The notes beneath the pieces were generated by a model. The model did not search any database. It saw only the letters and a list, made by a program, of their open reading frames with translations, and had not been told where the DNA came from. Of a stretch of 64,000 bases of DNA, positions 28,394 to 37,697 are shown piece by piece. The position numbers and the translations under genes were made by a program. The stretch's first letter is position 1, and each line of letters starts with the position of its first letter. Source of the DNA: Variimorphobacter saccharofermentans (GTDB taxonomy: Bacteria; Bacillota; Clostridia; Lachnospirales; Lachnospiraceae); the NCBI RefSeq assembly GCF_014174405.1, contig NZ_JACEGA010000001.1, positions 2,823,501 through 2,887,500 on the forward strand, read 5' to 3'.

Positions 28394-30070
28394 TTATTCC
28401 ACTGAAATAACATAATAATATATTGGTTGACCACCATAATGAACTTCTACATCCAGATCAGGGTAAGCACTCATAATTTCATCTCCAAGCAGATTGGCTT
28501 CCTCTTCATTGATATCCTCACCATAATACAGACTGATGAGCTCGGACTCATCATCTGCCAGGCTTTGAATAAGCTCCAGCGTGGTCTCCTTGACATCACT
28601 TCCTACGGAAAGTATGGTTTTCTCACCGATTCCCATAATATTACCCTGCTTAATCTCTTTACCATCAATGCTGGTATCTCTTACTGCATAAGTCACCTGA
28701 CCGGATTTCACTTTTTTCATTTCTTCTGTCATCCTGGCTGCATTTTCTTCCGGTGATTTATCATATACGAAATTAATCACAGCCGTAATACCCTGAGGTA
28801 TGGTTTTAGAAGGGATAACATAGATATTCTTATCCTCGGTCAGGTGCTTTGCCTGATCTGCTGCAAGAATAATATTCCCATTATTCGGTAAGATAAATAT
28901 ATTATCTGCATTTACTTTGCTAATCGCATTCAGCATATCCTCCGTACTTGGGTTCATGGTCTGACCACCTTTGATGATGTAATCAACACCCAATCCGGTA
29001 AATATCTCATCCAGTCCTTCGCCCATGGATACAGCGATAAATCCGACTTTCTTTCTAGGTTTATTTTCAACCGCTTTCTCTTCCTGCTTCTTTTGCTCAG
29101 CGGCGGCTTTTTCTGCATCTTTTATAACTTTCTCATTATGCTCTTCCCGCATATTATCAATCTTCATACGGGTTAAGGATCCATACGTCAACGCCTTCTG
29201 AATTGCTAATCCGGGGTCATTCGTATGTACGTGAACCTTTACGATATCGTCATCCGAAACAACCACCAAAGAATCACCAATGGATTCCAAATAGGTCTTA
29301 AACTCTTCTTCTGTCTTCTGGCTGTATTCCTTTTCCAGCATGATTATAAACTCTGTACAATAACCAAATTTGATATCTTCCGTTGAAATACGTTCAATAT
29401 TGATACCAGTTGACGGGAGATTATTCGAAGTAATATTGTCAAGGGATACTTCTTTACCAAGTAATGCATCATATGCTCCCTTAACTATTTCTAAGAGTCC
29501 CTGTCCTCCTGAATCCACAACACCGGCTTCCTTTAACACCGGTAAAAGTTCCGGAGTATTCTTCAGTACTGTTTCCATATGCGCAATCACTTCTTTTCCG
29601 AAATATACCAAATCATCCGTCTCTGATACTAATTGTGCTGCTCGCTCAGCACCACCTCTGGCAACCGTCAGGATCGTTCCTTCCTTAGGTTTCATAACAG
29701 CACGATACGCTGTCTCAACAGCCTTCTGAAACGCATTGCTCATAATTGTAACGTTGATTTCCTTATAGTCTTTAATCTCCTTCGTAAATCCACGGAACAA
29801 CTGTGATAGAATTACTCCTGAATTACCTCTTGCTCCACGAAGAGATCCACCGGAAATAGCTTTTGCTAATTCTTCAATCGAAGGGTCAGAAAGAGCATTC
29901 ACTTCCTTCACAGCTGACATTATGGTTAGCGTCATATTTGTGCCTGTATCTCCATCTGGTACGGGGAATACATTCAACTCATTTATATATTCCTTTTTTG
30001 CTTCGATACTCGAAGCTCCAGCAAGAAACATCTTTTTCAGGGTTTTTGCATCTATCGTCTTAATAACCAC
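28394..30070 (-). CDS. DAK2-domain fatty acid kinase-like protein (YloV/FakA)
   Basis: 558 residues from a GTG at 30070 with GGAGG eight bases upstream. The N-terminal DhaL domain has NVFPVPDGDTGTNMTLTI and GGSLRGARGNSGVILSQLFRG, the nucleotide and Mg-binding motifs. The central and C-terminal parts include GFIAVSMGEGLDEIFTGLGV and IPQGITAVINFVYD, as in YloV. It is likely the kinase subunit that phosphorylates DegV-bound fatty acids; no FakB partner is in the window. It is 35 bases downstream of asp23, the common Firmicute pair. Confidence 0.92.
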   Translation of the reverse strand: MVIKTIDAKTLKKMFLAGASSIEAKKEYINELNVFPVPDGDTGTNMTLTIMSAVKEVNALSDPSIEELAKAISGGSLRGARGNSGVILSQLFRGFTKEIKDYKEINVTIMSNAFQKAVETAYRAVMKPKEGTILTVARGGAERAAQLVSETDDLVYFGKEVIAHMETVLKNTPELLPVLKEAGVVDSGGQGLLEIVKGAYDALLGKEVSLDNITSNNLPSTGINIERISTEDIKFGYCTEFIIMLEKEYSQKTEEEFKTYLESIGDSLVVVSDDDIVKVHVHTNDPGLAIQKALTYGSLTRMKIDNMREEHNEKVIKDAEKAAAEQKKQEEKAVENKPRKKVGFIAVSMGEGLDEIFTGLGVDYIIKGGQTMNPSTEDMLNAISKVNADNIFILPNNGNIILAADQAKHLTEDKNIYVIPSKTIPQGITAVINFVYDKSPEENAARMTEEMKKVKSGQVTYAVRDTSIDGKEIKQGNIMGIGEKTILSVGSDVKETTLELIQSLADDESELISLYYGEDINEEEANLLGDEIMSAYPDLDVEVHYGGQPIYYYVISVE

Positions 30071-30105
30071 TGGTACTTCCTCCTTAAACGTTGTTCATCT
30101 CAGAA

Positions 30106-30462
30106 TCAGTCAATTACTCTGACACCTTCAACAAAAATATTGATTTTTTTAACCTCAAGTCCTGAGAATTCTTCAACATTATATTTCACATTGCTGATAA
30201 GATTATCAGCTACAGCAGAAATACTAACTCCATAGGAAACGATAATATGCAAGTCGATCGTTATTTTATTATCTTCAATTGATACATTGACACCATGACT
30301 TAAGCTTTCACGTTTGAGTAGTTTTACAATACCATCTTTCATGTTAACAGATGCCATTCCTACTACTCCAAAACACTCTACGGCTGATGCACCGGCATAT
30401 TTAGCGAGTACATCGTTATCAATAACTATATCTCCAATATCTGTATTCATATGTCCTTTCAT
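30106..30462 (-). CDS. Asp23/Gls24-family alkaline shock protein
   Basis: 118 residues. GDIVIDNDVLAKYAGASAVEC, then VNMKDGIVKLLKRESLSHGV and a DLHIIVSYGVSISAVA segment, are typical of YloU/Asp23. These proteins help envelope stress tolerance. GGAGG six bases before the ATG. It is the usual partner of the DAK2 gene. Confidence 0.93.
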   Translation of the reverse strand: MKGHMNTDIGDIVIDNDVLAKYAGASAVECFGVVGMASVNMKDGIVKLLKRESLSHGVNVSIEDNKITIDLHIIVSYGVSISAVADNLISNVKYNVEEFSGLEVKKINIFVEGVRVID

Positions 30463-30639
30463 ATTAACCCTCCTATCTATTTAACTATTTCACAGTGGAT
30501 ACTTCTGCTTTGATACCTCTATATTATTATTTGATAAGCAATTATTAATATTCCGATTCATTTTGATTATATTTTGAGATAACCTTCTCGAAACCCGCAT
30601 AATATATATTACTACGATCAAGGATTGGAAGTGACAATT

Positions 30640-30777
30640 ATGAAGAGAATGATAGGGTTTATTCTTTTTTGGATTGCCATCGGAATGACTATTATGCTTT
30701 TCATTACCAACGGAATTCTGGCAATATGTATTATAATTCTATGCCTATTGCTTGGTTATAATTTATTCTGTAATTGA
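30640..30777 (+). CDS. Small hydrophobic membrane protein (45 aa)
   Basis: A plus-strand ORF between two minus-strand genes. It starts MKRMIGFILFWIAIGMTIML and ends with LLLGYNLFCN, predicting two membrane helices. GGAAG lies about nine bases before the ATG. It has the character of a conserved short membrane protein of this group, but I do not recognise a named family. Spurious ORF is possible. Confidence 0.55.
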   Translation: MKRMIGFILFWIAIGMTIMLFITNGILAICIIILCLLLGYNLFCN

Positions 30778-30843
30778 AACATTTGATTCGCCACTTCTGA
30801 TATTAAGAAATGAAAATGTTTCAAATGATACCATCCATTGTTC

Positions 30844-30885
30844 TGAAAAAAAGTGGGTGTCAAGATCCCCTGACACCCATCACTT
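30844..30885 (-). terminator. Intrinsic terminator of rpmB
   Basis: On the minus strand GGGTGTCA pairs with TGACACCC across an eight-base loop, extended by flanking pairs, followed by ACTTTTTTT. It begins four bases after the rpmB stop. Confidence 0.9.
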
Positions 30886-30888
30886 TCC

Positions 30889-31074
30889 TTATGCGCGTTC
30901 TACTTTGCCGGATCTAAGACAGGAAGTACAAACATACATTTTTCTTGCTGCGCCGTTAACATTAACCTTAACGGATTTCACATTAGATTTCCACATCTTA
31001 TTTGATCTTCTATGAGAATGACTCACAGCGATTCCAAAGTGAGCACCTTTATCACATATTGAACATTTAGCCAC
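30889..31074 (-). CDS. rpmB: 50S ribosomal protein L28
   Basis: 61 residues from a GTG at 31074 with AGGAGG eight bases upstream. A longer reading frame reaching 31119 has no support. The sequence MAKCSICDKGAHFGIAVSHS, then HRRSNKMWKSNVKSVKV and YVCTSCLRSGKV, is L28 with four Cys that form a zinc site. Stands alone with its own terminator. Confidence 0.96.
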   Translation of the reverse strand: MAKCSICDKGAHFGIAVSHSHRRSNKMWKSNVKSVKVNVNGAARKMYVCTSCLRSGKVERA

Positions 31075-31217
31075 CGAAAGCACCTCCTTAGGTATATTGT
31101 GAATAAAACATTCACTCATCTACATATAGGACCTATTGACCCTACAAACATAATTATTCTACCAGAATATATTTTATAATGCAAGCAGAATTTTGTCTAT
31201 AAAATGATGGGTGTTGT

Positions 31218-31622
31218 TTATATGGTCTCTTCGGTTTGGTTTTTCAGTACTTCCTCCACCTTACTGTCTACATTATCATCCTTCTTTTTTCCCTTACCAA
31301 ACTTATTGATGATATCAGGTACCATATCAAGTACTTTGGTTACAGTATCCTGATTCTTAATGTTAACCAGCTTGGTTGTACCATCCTGAATTACAAGAAC
31401 TGAGCTGGGAGTAATCTTACCCCCCATACCACCGCTTGCATTATTCTTTTTCTCACCTGCGAATGCGCCTGCTGCAACTCCAAAACTAACCTCAACTAAA
31501 GGTAATATAATTGTTCCATCATCAAATTTTACAGCGTCACCTACCACTGTCTTAGTGGATAAAAAACTGTCCATTCCACGGAATAGTGATTCAACCGTTG
31601 CATTAAAATTATTATCTGCCAT
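31218..31622 (-). CDS. ytfJ: GerW/YtfJ-family sporulation protein
   Basis: 134 residues. VGDAVKFDDGTIILPLVEVS and GGMGGKITPSSVLVI are the family's conserved core. In Bacillus YtfJ (GerW) is needed for proper spore germination. GGAGG lies upstream. It follows the DUF2953 gene by one base, the same ytfI-ytfJ pair seen in Bacillus. This supports a spore-forming host. Confidence 0.92.
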   Translation of the reverse strand: MADNNFNATVESLFRGMDSFLSTKTVVGDAVKFDDGTIILPLVEVSFGVAAGAFAGEKKNNASGGMGGKITPSSVLVIQDGTTKLVNIKNQDTVTKVLDMVPDIINKFGKGKKKDDNVDSKVEEVLKNQTEETI

Positions 31623-32657
31623 TTATAACGCCTCCTTTAATAATTGAATATTTTTCTTTAACCGTTTAAATCTAATATCTAACATAAGCTTAATTACTAT
31701 TATAAGTATTGTAGCTAATCTTATTCTTCCTCTGGCATCATGTTTTCCTTCCAGCCTTGCCTGCTCAAAGTCCGGTGTGATCTGTATCTTATCCCCATAA
31801 AAGCTATAAAGTATGGATAACAATCCTAAGACTTGTCCTGTGGAACATGGATCACCTGTTCCGAATACAACTATGGTTTGAAGCTTTCTGGGTAATATAT
31901 GTTTTAACAGCTTCTTTAAGCTTGCATAGGTTACTTGAAAACCTTCCCGGTTAATCTCATCCTGAATAAATTCATAAATCAAGCTAATCTTATTCTTAAT
32001 ATTACGTACTGATTGAAAGAACTGTATTAGCTTTTCCTTTATGCTTCGAACGAAAGCCATCAGCTTTTCCTTCAAACAGCACAGCTTCTGAATGATTCTT
32101 CGGAATATTGGCTGTCTTTTTCTTTTCTTTTTATCTTTCCTTAGATCATCATCATTTAATGCCTTGTCAATTCCTATTATGTCCGATTTGTCTTCATATT
32201 TGTGATACTGTTTCTCAGCATCATAATCATCTGCCGTATCTGACAGGAGTTGCTGCGCACGATCGGTCGGTAATTCTGAACTATCCGTGTCTGCATACTG
32301 CGTTACAGGTTCTTGTATATTCTTATTGGTTTGATTTCTTTTCTTGGAAGCGTTACGAGCAAAGGCTTTCTTTTTCTTTGCTCTAGTTTTCCTTGGCTTG
32401 TCACTATCATAAAATAAGAATCCGAATATTCTGATTTGGATATGGGGTTTTCCTGCATGATGGGTAAACTTCGCATGAATAAAATGCAACAACCAGCTTG
32501 CCCTGCCCTCCATATCAAACGCTTCTCCATGTTCCAATGCCACTTTATATCGAATTGGTACCAGCAGGATCAGAAGCAGGGTAAACAGTAATAAACCGAG
32601 CAAGCTAAGAAGGAGTATCCCGATTATTTTTAATATCATTAGAATTATATGTAGCAT
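31623..32657 (-). CDS. DUF2953 membrane protein (YtfI-like)
   Basis: 344 residues. An N-terminal membrane helix (ILLLSLLGLLLFTLLLILLV) is followed by VPIRYKVALEHGEAFDMEGR, a Lys-rich, low-complexity middle and a C-terminal part with IVVFGTGDPCSTGQVLGLLS, which is the DUF2953 hallmark. Placed in an operon with ytfJ. Probably a sporulation envelope protein. Ribosome site is weak. Confidence 0.85.
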   Translation of the reverse strand: MLHIILMILKIIGILLLSLLGLLLFTLLLILLVPIRYKVALEHGEAFDMEGRASWLLHFIHAKFTHHAGKPHIQIRIFGFLFYDSDKPRKTRAKKKKAFARNASKKRNQTNKNIQEPVTQYADTDSSELPTDRAQQLLSDTADDYDAEKQYHKYEDKSDIIGIDKALNDDDLRKDKKKRKRQPIFRRIIQKLCCLKEKLMAFVRSIKEKLIQFFQSVRNIKNKISLIYEFIQDEINREGFQVTYASLKKLLKHILPRKLQTIVVFGTGDPCSTGQVLGLLSILYSFYGDKIQITPDFEQARLEGKHDARGRIRLATILIIVIKLMLDIRFKRLKKNIQLLKEAL

Positions 32658-32756
32658 TTACCGTATCTACCGCCCATCTTTTCATGATATAGTTCTAAAT
32701 CAACGTTCCTTCAATTACCTATCAATACTTTTGACACCCTAATTATACATTAATCC

Positions 32757-33065
32757 TTATGTAAAGTAGGTTCTTACATCAAAATCTCCTGTCTCACGGT
32801 AAACCTCCATAAGCATATCTACCACAAGCTCCAATGCTTCTTCTTTACCTTTCGCAAGTCCGGCAATCCGTATATCGTATTTGCTGTAATGAGGAAATAA
32901 GAGCTCATTCGCATCCATAATATCAAATAGATTTCCTGGATTTGAGGCAAATGCGATACAATAAACCCCAAAGGTAGCTTCCCTGTTGTTAATGGAAGCA
33001 ATTGCTTTTTTCTTACTCTTTCTCATTTTATTTCCAACATAGAGTCTTGAATTCCACAAAATCAT
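32757..33065 (-). CDS. Conserved hypothetical protein, 102 aa
   Basis: AAGGG lies five bases before the ATG. The body FGVYCIAFASNPGNLFDIMD, then YDIRIAGLAKGKEEALELVV, suggests a small alpha/beta fold. No signal peptide or membrane helix. I do not recognise the family; it is separated by 99 bases from the DUF2953 gene. Confidence 0.65.
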   Translation of the reverse strand: MILWNSRLYVGNKMRKSKKKAIASINNREATFGVYCIAFASNPGNLFDIMDANELLFPHYSKYDIRIAGLAKGKEEALELVVDMLMEVYRETGDFDVRTYFT

Positions 33066-33150
33066 AAAAAGCCCTTACCTTTACCAGAATGGTTGTACAA
33101 AGTATTCCTTAATGGTAAGTATACCACATTTTACCATCAATAATACAGTC

Positions 33151-34569
33151 CTATTCATTGATTATTTCATTTATTATTTCATAGCATGCGGATTTTTCAT
33201 ATGCATCTGAACAGCGTTCCACACTATAACGAACATACTCCATTACTTCCTTGTGATTATCAAAGAAAACTGGCATGATGCGTAAGGTATTAGCCATTAC
33301 AGCACGGTTAATCATCTTGTCATGGGAAGCGAAAAATGCGGACAGTGCTTCTTCCATTTGGCTTGAAGCTGCTGAGATCATCGCTTCATTTACTTTTTCC
33401 TCCGAAGGCATTTCATCCAAATCGATAAATAAGCTTTCCGACATTAGCTTCTGTGATCGAAGCAATACCTGTAACAGATGTTCCAGCATAAGGCTCTTCG
33501 TTATAGCACAATGCTGATGCTGCACTACATATAGTGCTTCCTCCAATATGTTAAACTCCATTGAAAGGGCTTCCTGAACTCCTTCCAAATCTGTGAACTT
33601 GTCTACAAATTCCTTAGACAACTCTTGTTTCTCCATAAGTAAGTAAATGGGATTAATATCCTGAATGATGGATAAAGCTACAGAGCCTGAGTCTTCCATA
33701 TCGATACCGGAAAAGCCAATATAAGGCGCACATAAGAGAATGACATATATATCATTCACAAGCTCCGCAAGGCTTAAATAAACAGTAGATTCTGTTTCCA
33801 GGCTTATGGTTGCCGATTGAATAGCAAGTATTGCCTGGTCATATTGTTCCTTGGAGATATCCTGATATTTCAACCGGGATAAGAACTCTTTTTTCTCCCA
33901 CAATGCAGGATAACAGGTATCCATTCCTTCTCCCTCATATAGCATGGTGGAGGTTCTTAACATATAAAGATAGGAATCAAAGGAAGATTGATCCGCTCCA
34001 AGATAGGTCTGCATACTTTGATTTAATAAATCAAAATACTTTTGCCTCGTAATCCGTATCGGTAGTTGTCCTATTATCTCTCTTATCTTATCATTAATAA
34101 TCACATTATCCTCGGAATCAAAAATATATCTTAGAATATCTCTCGCAAATTCCTCCCCCTCTACAGGAAGTAAATTGTCCCTAAACCGATATTCCACACG
34201 ATTCAGTACATATTCATAGGTTTCAAATACATCCGTATAAGCGGTTAATAAATCCATTCGCTTCATTATTTCTTTCCGAAGGGTATCCACCTCACGAATT
34301 GCCCCTTCCCTGTTATGTCCACTGGTGCGTGTGAGAATATTGCTTTCAATCAATTTATTAAGACGAATAACAATATCCTGTATATCCTTACTCCAGCTAT
34401 ATTCATCGTCACAATATGCCTCATATAGCGTAAAATAATTCAAGGCCAAACGGACCATAGCCATTGTATGATAATCATCCGCCAAACGATTCAATAATTG
34501 AGGAATATTCTCCTCTAATTGTATTCCGCTGCGAATATTTTGATTCATTTTCCTGATATTAATATTCAT
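33151..34569 (-). CDS. Unrecognised soluble helical protein, 472 aa
   Basis: A long acidic, almost entirely helical protein without signal or membrane helix. The N-terminal part reads SGIQLEENIPQLLNRLADDY and the middle VEYRFRDNLLPVEGEEFARD. No nucleotide-binding or catalytic motif is visible. Codon use matches its neighbours, so the gene is real. AGGATGG about ten bases before the ATG is a weak site. Neighbours give no direct functional hint. Confidence 0.7.
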   Translation of the reverse strand: MNINIRKMNQNIRSGIQLEENIPQLLNRLADDYHTMAMVRLALNYFTLYEAYCDDEYSWSKDIQDIVIRLNKLIESNILTRTSGHNREGAIREVDTLRKEIMKRMDLLTAYTDVFETYEYVLNRVEYRFRDNLLPVEGEEFARDILRYIFDSEDNVIINDKIREIIGQLPIRITRQKYFDLLNQSMQTYLGADQSSFDSYLYMLRTSTMLYEGEGMDTCYPALWEKKEFLSRLKYQDISKEQYDQAILAIQSATISLETESTVYLSLAELVNDIYVILLCAPYIGFSGIDMEDSGSVALSIIQDINPIYLLMEKQELSKEFVDKFTDLEGVQEALSMEFNILEEALYVVQHQHCAITKSLMLEHLLQVLLRSQKLMSESLFIDLDEMPSEEKVNEAMISAASSQMEEALSAFFASHDKMINRAVMANTLRIMPVFFDNHKEVMEYVRYSVERCSDAYEKSACYEIINEIINE

Positions 34570-34758
34570 GTGACATATACCATCCTATTCTATTCAATCC
34601 TTATGCTAGTACTTACTGATCCGCTATTATAAGAAGTGCTTATTATTTTATCATAATAAGCACTGTTCGTATACCAATCTGCATTTTTTTCTTCATATTA
34701 TCTCTTCAAATCCTGAACTATACCTTTAGGCATGTCCCCTCTCAGAGCAAACCCAAGG

Positions 34759-35613
34759 TTACCTCTTCACATGCTCATGTGTAAAAAGATGATCCATACA
34801 ATACTCATAATTCCCATCGCATTTTGAGCAAAAACGAAACTCCAACTGTTCATCATCCAATTCGGTTCTTCCACATATAGCACATTTATGACGGGTGATC
34901 GTATTACGTCCTCTAAACTGAGTCACATTACCCTGCTTTCGTCCCGAATTCATCTGTTGACGAAATACGGCTTTTCTCTTTATCTCACTTGGAGAAATCC
35001 TTCGATAATTCCTCGTAGCAAAGAAGAAAATCAGGAAATTTCCAATGGAAACAACCACTGGTATGATTAATAAATACTGTCTATAAATAATGTAATTCAT
35101 AATATCATAGATATAGAATGCTATTCTAAACCATGCCAGATATTTAACCTTTATTGGAATGATAAAATATAACAGGATTTTTTCGTTGGGATTGATTACT
35201 GCATAAGCCAAAAACAACGTACTGCATACCACATCCAGGGAAGGTGATAAAGTAAATCCCGTAATCAAATAAAGAATCAAGGATGATAACAGATTAAACA
35301 GCACCCCTGAAAAAATATATAAGTTAAATCGAAATGCACCCCAATAATATTCTAATGCTGTACCGAAAATGTAATAAACATATACAGAAATTAATGTGAA
35401 CAGTATACCTCTTAATGTAGTAATCGGAATAAGATAGGTAATCAGTCGCCATACCTGCCCCTGACGGATTAGATTAAAATTAAGAGCAAGAAATTCATAT
35501 GGCAAAACTGAACCAATCACCACTCCGATTCCATATAATGCCACAATGTACTTCATTAAATTATGAATAGCATACTTACCAAATTTTCGTTCCATTTTAT
35601 TAAGAATGTTCAT
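34759..35613 (-). CDS. Rhomboid-like membrane protein with C-terminal zinc finger
   Basis: 284 residues. Six or so hydrophobic segments (about 20-200) with GQVWRLITYLIPITTL, the rhomboid/derlin WR motif. The GxSG serine motif and the catalytic His of active rhomboids are not visible, so it is probably a pseudoprotease. Residues about 235-284 are cytosolic with CAICGRTELD, FCSKCDGNYEYCMDHLFTHEH, a Cys/His zinc module. Role unknown. Confidence 0.75.
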   Translation of the reverse strand: MNILNKMERKFGKYAIHNLMKYIVALYGIGVVIGSVLPYEFLALNFNLIRQGQVWRLITYLIPITTLRGILFTLISVYVYYIFGTALEYYWGAFRFNLYIFSGVLFNLLSSLILYLITGFTLSPSLDVVCSTLFLAYAVINPNEKILLYFIIPIKVKYLAWFRIAFYIYDIMNYIIYRQYLLIIPVVVSIGNFLIFFFATRNYRRISPSEIKRKAVFRQQMNSGRKQGNVTQFRGRNTITRHKCAICGRTELDDEQLEFRFCSKCDGNYEYCMDHLFTHEHVKR

Positions 35614-35650
35614 ATTACAAAACCTGTACCTTTCAAGTAAAACTAGTAAA

Positions 35651-36586
35651 CTAGAAGACCTTCTTCTTACGGAATATCAATACAATAATCGCAGTTAATA
35701 CCAATGCCGCCAGGGTAATAAGGTAGAAGCCATAGGGATTATCTTTTCCTGGTATTTCAACAAAGTTCATACCATAGAAACTCGCAATCATGGTTGGTAT
35801 GGATAATACTATGGTTATGGCAGCTAAAAACTTCATCACGATATTCTGATTATTGGAAATGATGGATGCAAAGGTTCCCATAATTCCAGTCAAAATACCG
35901 TTATAAATATTAGCCATCTCAATGGCCTGTTTATTTTCAATAATCAAATCCTCCAGCAAATCTTCGTCTTCCGGATAATGCTTTATTGTTTCCAGCTTTA
36001 ACATTTTTTCGAAGACCACTTCGTTTGAACGTAATGAGGTTGTAAAATAAACAAGACTTTTCTCTAACTCCAATAAATCGATTAATTCCCTGTTCTGAGT
36101 GGAAATATGCAACTTACGCTCAATCTCTTCACTTTTTCTGTCAATCGTTCTCAGATACTGAAGGAACGTAGACGCATTCCTGTATAGCATCTGCAGAATA
36201 AAGCGGGTTTTTTTATAGGTATAGAAGTCACGTACACGCCCATCAATGAAGCATTTTAATATGGATGTTTCTTCCAGGCATACCGTGATCAGATAATCCT
36301 GAGCAACAATGATGCCCAGAGGAATTGTTACATATCGATCCTTATCGTTGCGCTTTTCAAGAGAGGGAATGTCAACTAATATTAAGGTATAGTTATCCTC
36401 AACTTCAATTCTCGCTCTCTCTTCTTCATCAAGCGGTGCTCTAAGATGATCAATATCAATACCAGTAGCCTCCGCTATTTCCAATAATTCAGTCGCAGAG
36501 GGATTCGTCATTGCGATCCAGGATCCCTCCATAATTTCAGTTAATTTCAGTAATGTACCTTCGGATGTTCTGAAAATTTCGATCAT
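35651..36586 (-). CDS. CorA-family magnesium/divalent cation channel
   Basis: 311 residues. Long N-terminal cytoplasmic domain and coiled stalk, two membrane helices near the C-terminus, with the signature YGMNF between them followed by VEIPGKDNPYGFY. The tail ends in lysines (FRKKKVF). It transports Mg2+ or Co2+ as a pentamer. AGGAG lies five bases before the ATG. Confidence 0.93.
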   Translation of the reverse strand: MIEIFRTSEGTLLKLTEIMEGSWIAMTNPSATELLEIAEATGIDIDHLRAPLDEEERARIEVEDNYTLILVDIPSLEKRNDKDRYVTIPLGIIVAQDYLITVCLEETSILKCFIDGRVRDFYTYKKTRFILQMLYRNASTFLQYLRTIDRKSEEIERKLHISTQNRELIDLLELEKSLVYFTTSLRSNEVVFEKMLKLETIKHYPEDEDLLEDLIIENKQAIEMANIYNGILTGIMGTFASIISNNQNIVMKFLAAITIVLSIPTMIASFYGMNFVEIPGKDNPYGFYLITLAALVLTAIIVLIFRKKKVF

Positions 36587-36896
36587 AAATGCTCCTTTCT
36601 ACTGCATTATGAGCAGTAAAAAGCAAAATATGCATTACGATCAAAAGGGAAAAGCTTCACCAGCCAATCGAATCATATTACGTTCACTACTCAATGCAGT
36701 ATTAAAATTTCTATGCTCCTGCCTTCGTATATGACTACTACCGGGGCCAGCTTCCATCCTTACCACTCCCTTTTTTCTAAATTGAACATTACTTTCCAAC
36801 AATTGATTCAAACTCATTATATGTTTTTCTGATATCTTTGTCAAACAAAAGAATATTAGAATTGTGTAATAAAACTATAAACTTATCTGGGGTATT
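36587..36896. other. 310-base spacer between corA and the LysM gene
   Basis: No supported gene. A 67-codon minus-strand frame (36641-36844) has a TTG start, no ribosome site and an unbiased composition. I see no clear promoter or repeat. Confidence 0.5.
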
Positions 36897-37247
36897 CTAC
36901 AATGTTATATTATCATCATTTTCATCAATAATCGGCATCTGAATTGTCGTTCCGGGCTGAAGATAAATGTCATCTAAATTGTTCAGCTGCATAACATCAG
37001 CAAGATTCACATTATGCTTCTTCAAAATACTTCCCATGGTGTCTCCTTCTTCTATTAAATAAGTAGTATAGTGACTGTAATTATTAGAGGGAATACTTAC
37101 TGGTACACAGATTATCTCTCCCGGGAGAAGATGATAAACATTCACCATTGGATTTGCTTCTATAAGTGCTTGCAATGGAATATTAAAATGCCTGCTGACA
37201 CTGTAGAGTGTATCTCCCTTTTGAATAACATAATTAATACAATACAT
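36897..37247 (-). CDS. Protein with two LysM domains
   Basis: 116 residues from the ATG at 37247, which has GAAGGAG seven bases upstream. First LysM YVIQKGDTLYSVSRHFNIPL with MVNVYHLLPGEIICVP, second YLIEEGDTMGSILKKHNVNL with QLNNLDDIYLQPGTTIQMP. No signal peptide is seen, so it may act inside the spore or mother cell, or be exported by another route. It binds peptidoglycan or chitin-type glycans in known members. Confidence 0.9.
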   Translation of the reverse strand: MYCINYVIQKGDTLYSVSRHFNIPLQALIEANPMVNVYHLLPGEIICVPVSIPSNNYSHYTTYLIEEGDTMGSILKKHNVNLADVMQLNNLDDIYLQPGTTIQMPIIDENDDNITL

Positions 37248-37406
37248 GAAGCTTCTCCTTCCATCTGACAATGATTTCTGATAAGGCAATTATCCAATAT
37301 AATATATTCATCGTCTTTCAAAATGTTCAAGAAATAATCGAAATGGAACGCTTTCGCATATACTGTATATGTTAAAATAGAATTACTTTTGCATTCAACC
37401 TAAACA

Positions 37407-37464
37407 CAGAGCCTAAGTACCGACGCGTGCAAATTTTCCGACTCTGGATATATTTCCAGCTCTG
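37407..37464. repeat. Hairpin repeat, family B, shortened copy
   Basis: CAGAGCCTAAGTACCGAC and CTCTGGATATATTTCCAGCTCTG are shared in order with the right half of the 25.1 kb element. The left half is missing. It lies upstream of the promoter of the activase gene. Confidence 0.65.
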
Positions 37465-37507
37465 CTCTTACGTTTATCCCATCCAATTTATCTGTTGAAT
37501 TAATATG

Positions 37508-37536
37508 TTGAACTTTAAAAATTTGTATCGTATAAT
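37508..37536 (+). promoter_or_regulatory. Promoter of the dehydratase-activase gene
   Basis: TTGAAC (37508-37513) and TATAAT (37531-37536) are 17 bases apart, close to consensus. The main ATG is about 158 bases downstream, leaving a long leader. Confidence 0.7.
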
Positions 37537-37628
37537 AAAGAAAGTTATCTTGATACCATATATTTACGGTAGAAGATAAATGACCGATTTACACACAAAT
37601 TATGTGATAGCATTTGCTCAGGAGGGGA

Positions 37629-37697
37629 ATGTTTGCTACCATATATAAAGAAATAGAGTATGCGATACCTAACGCAGTATTATGGAGGTTATCATGA
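37629..37697 (+). CDS. Possible 22-aa leader ORF coupled to the activase gene
   Basis: AGGAGGGG directly precedes this ATG. The ORF reads [20 protein letters not shown] then two residues, and its TGA overlaps the ATG of the next gene (ATGA). The spacing of the ribosome site is short (three bases), so translation is uncertain. No amino-acid run typical of attenuation is seen. Confidence 0.3.
   Translation: MFATIYKEIEYAIPNAVLWRLS

Noticed and set aside
36641..36844. 67-codon minus-strand frame between corA and the LysM gene
   Set aside because: TTG start without ribosome site, no hydrophobic pattern or motif, and composition unlike neighbours.
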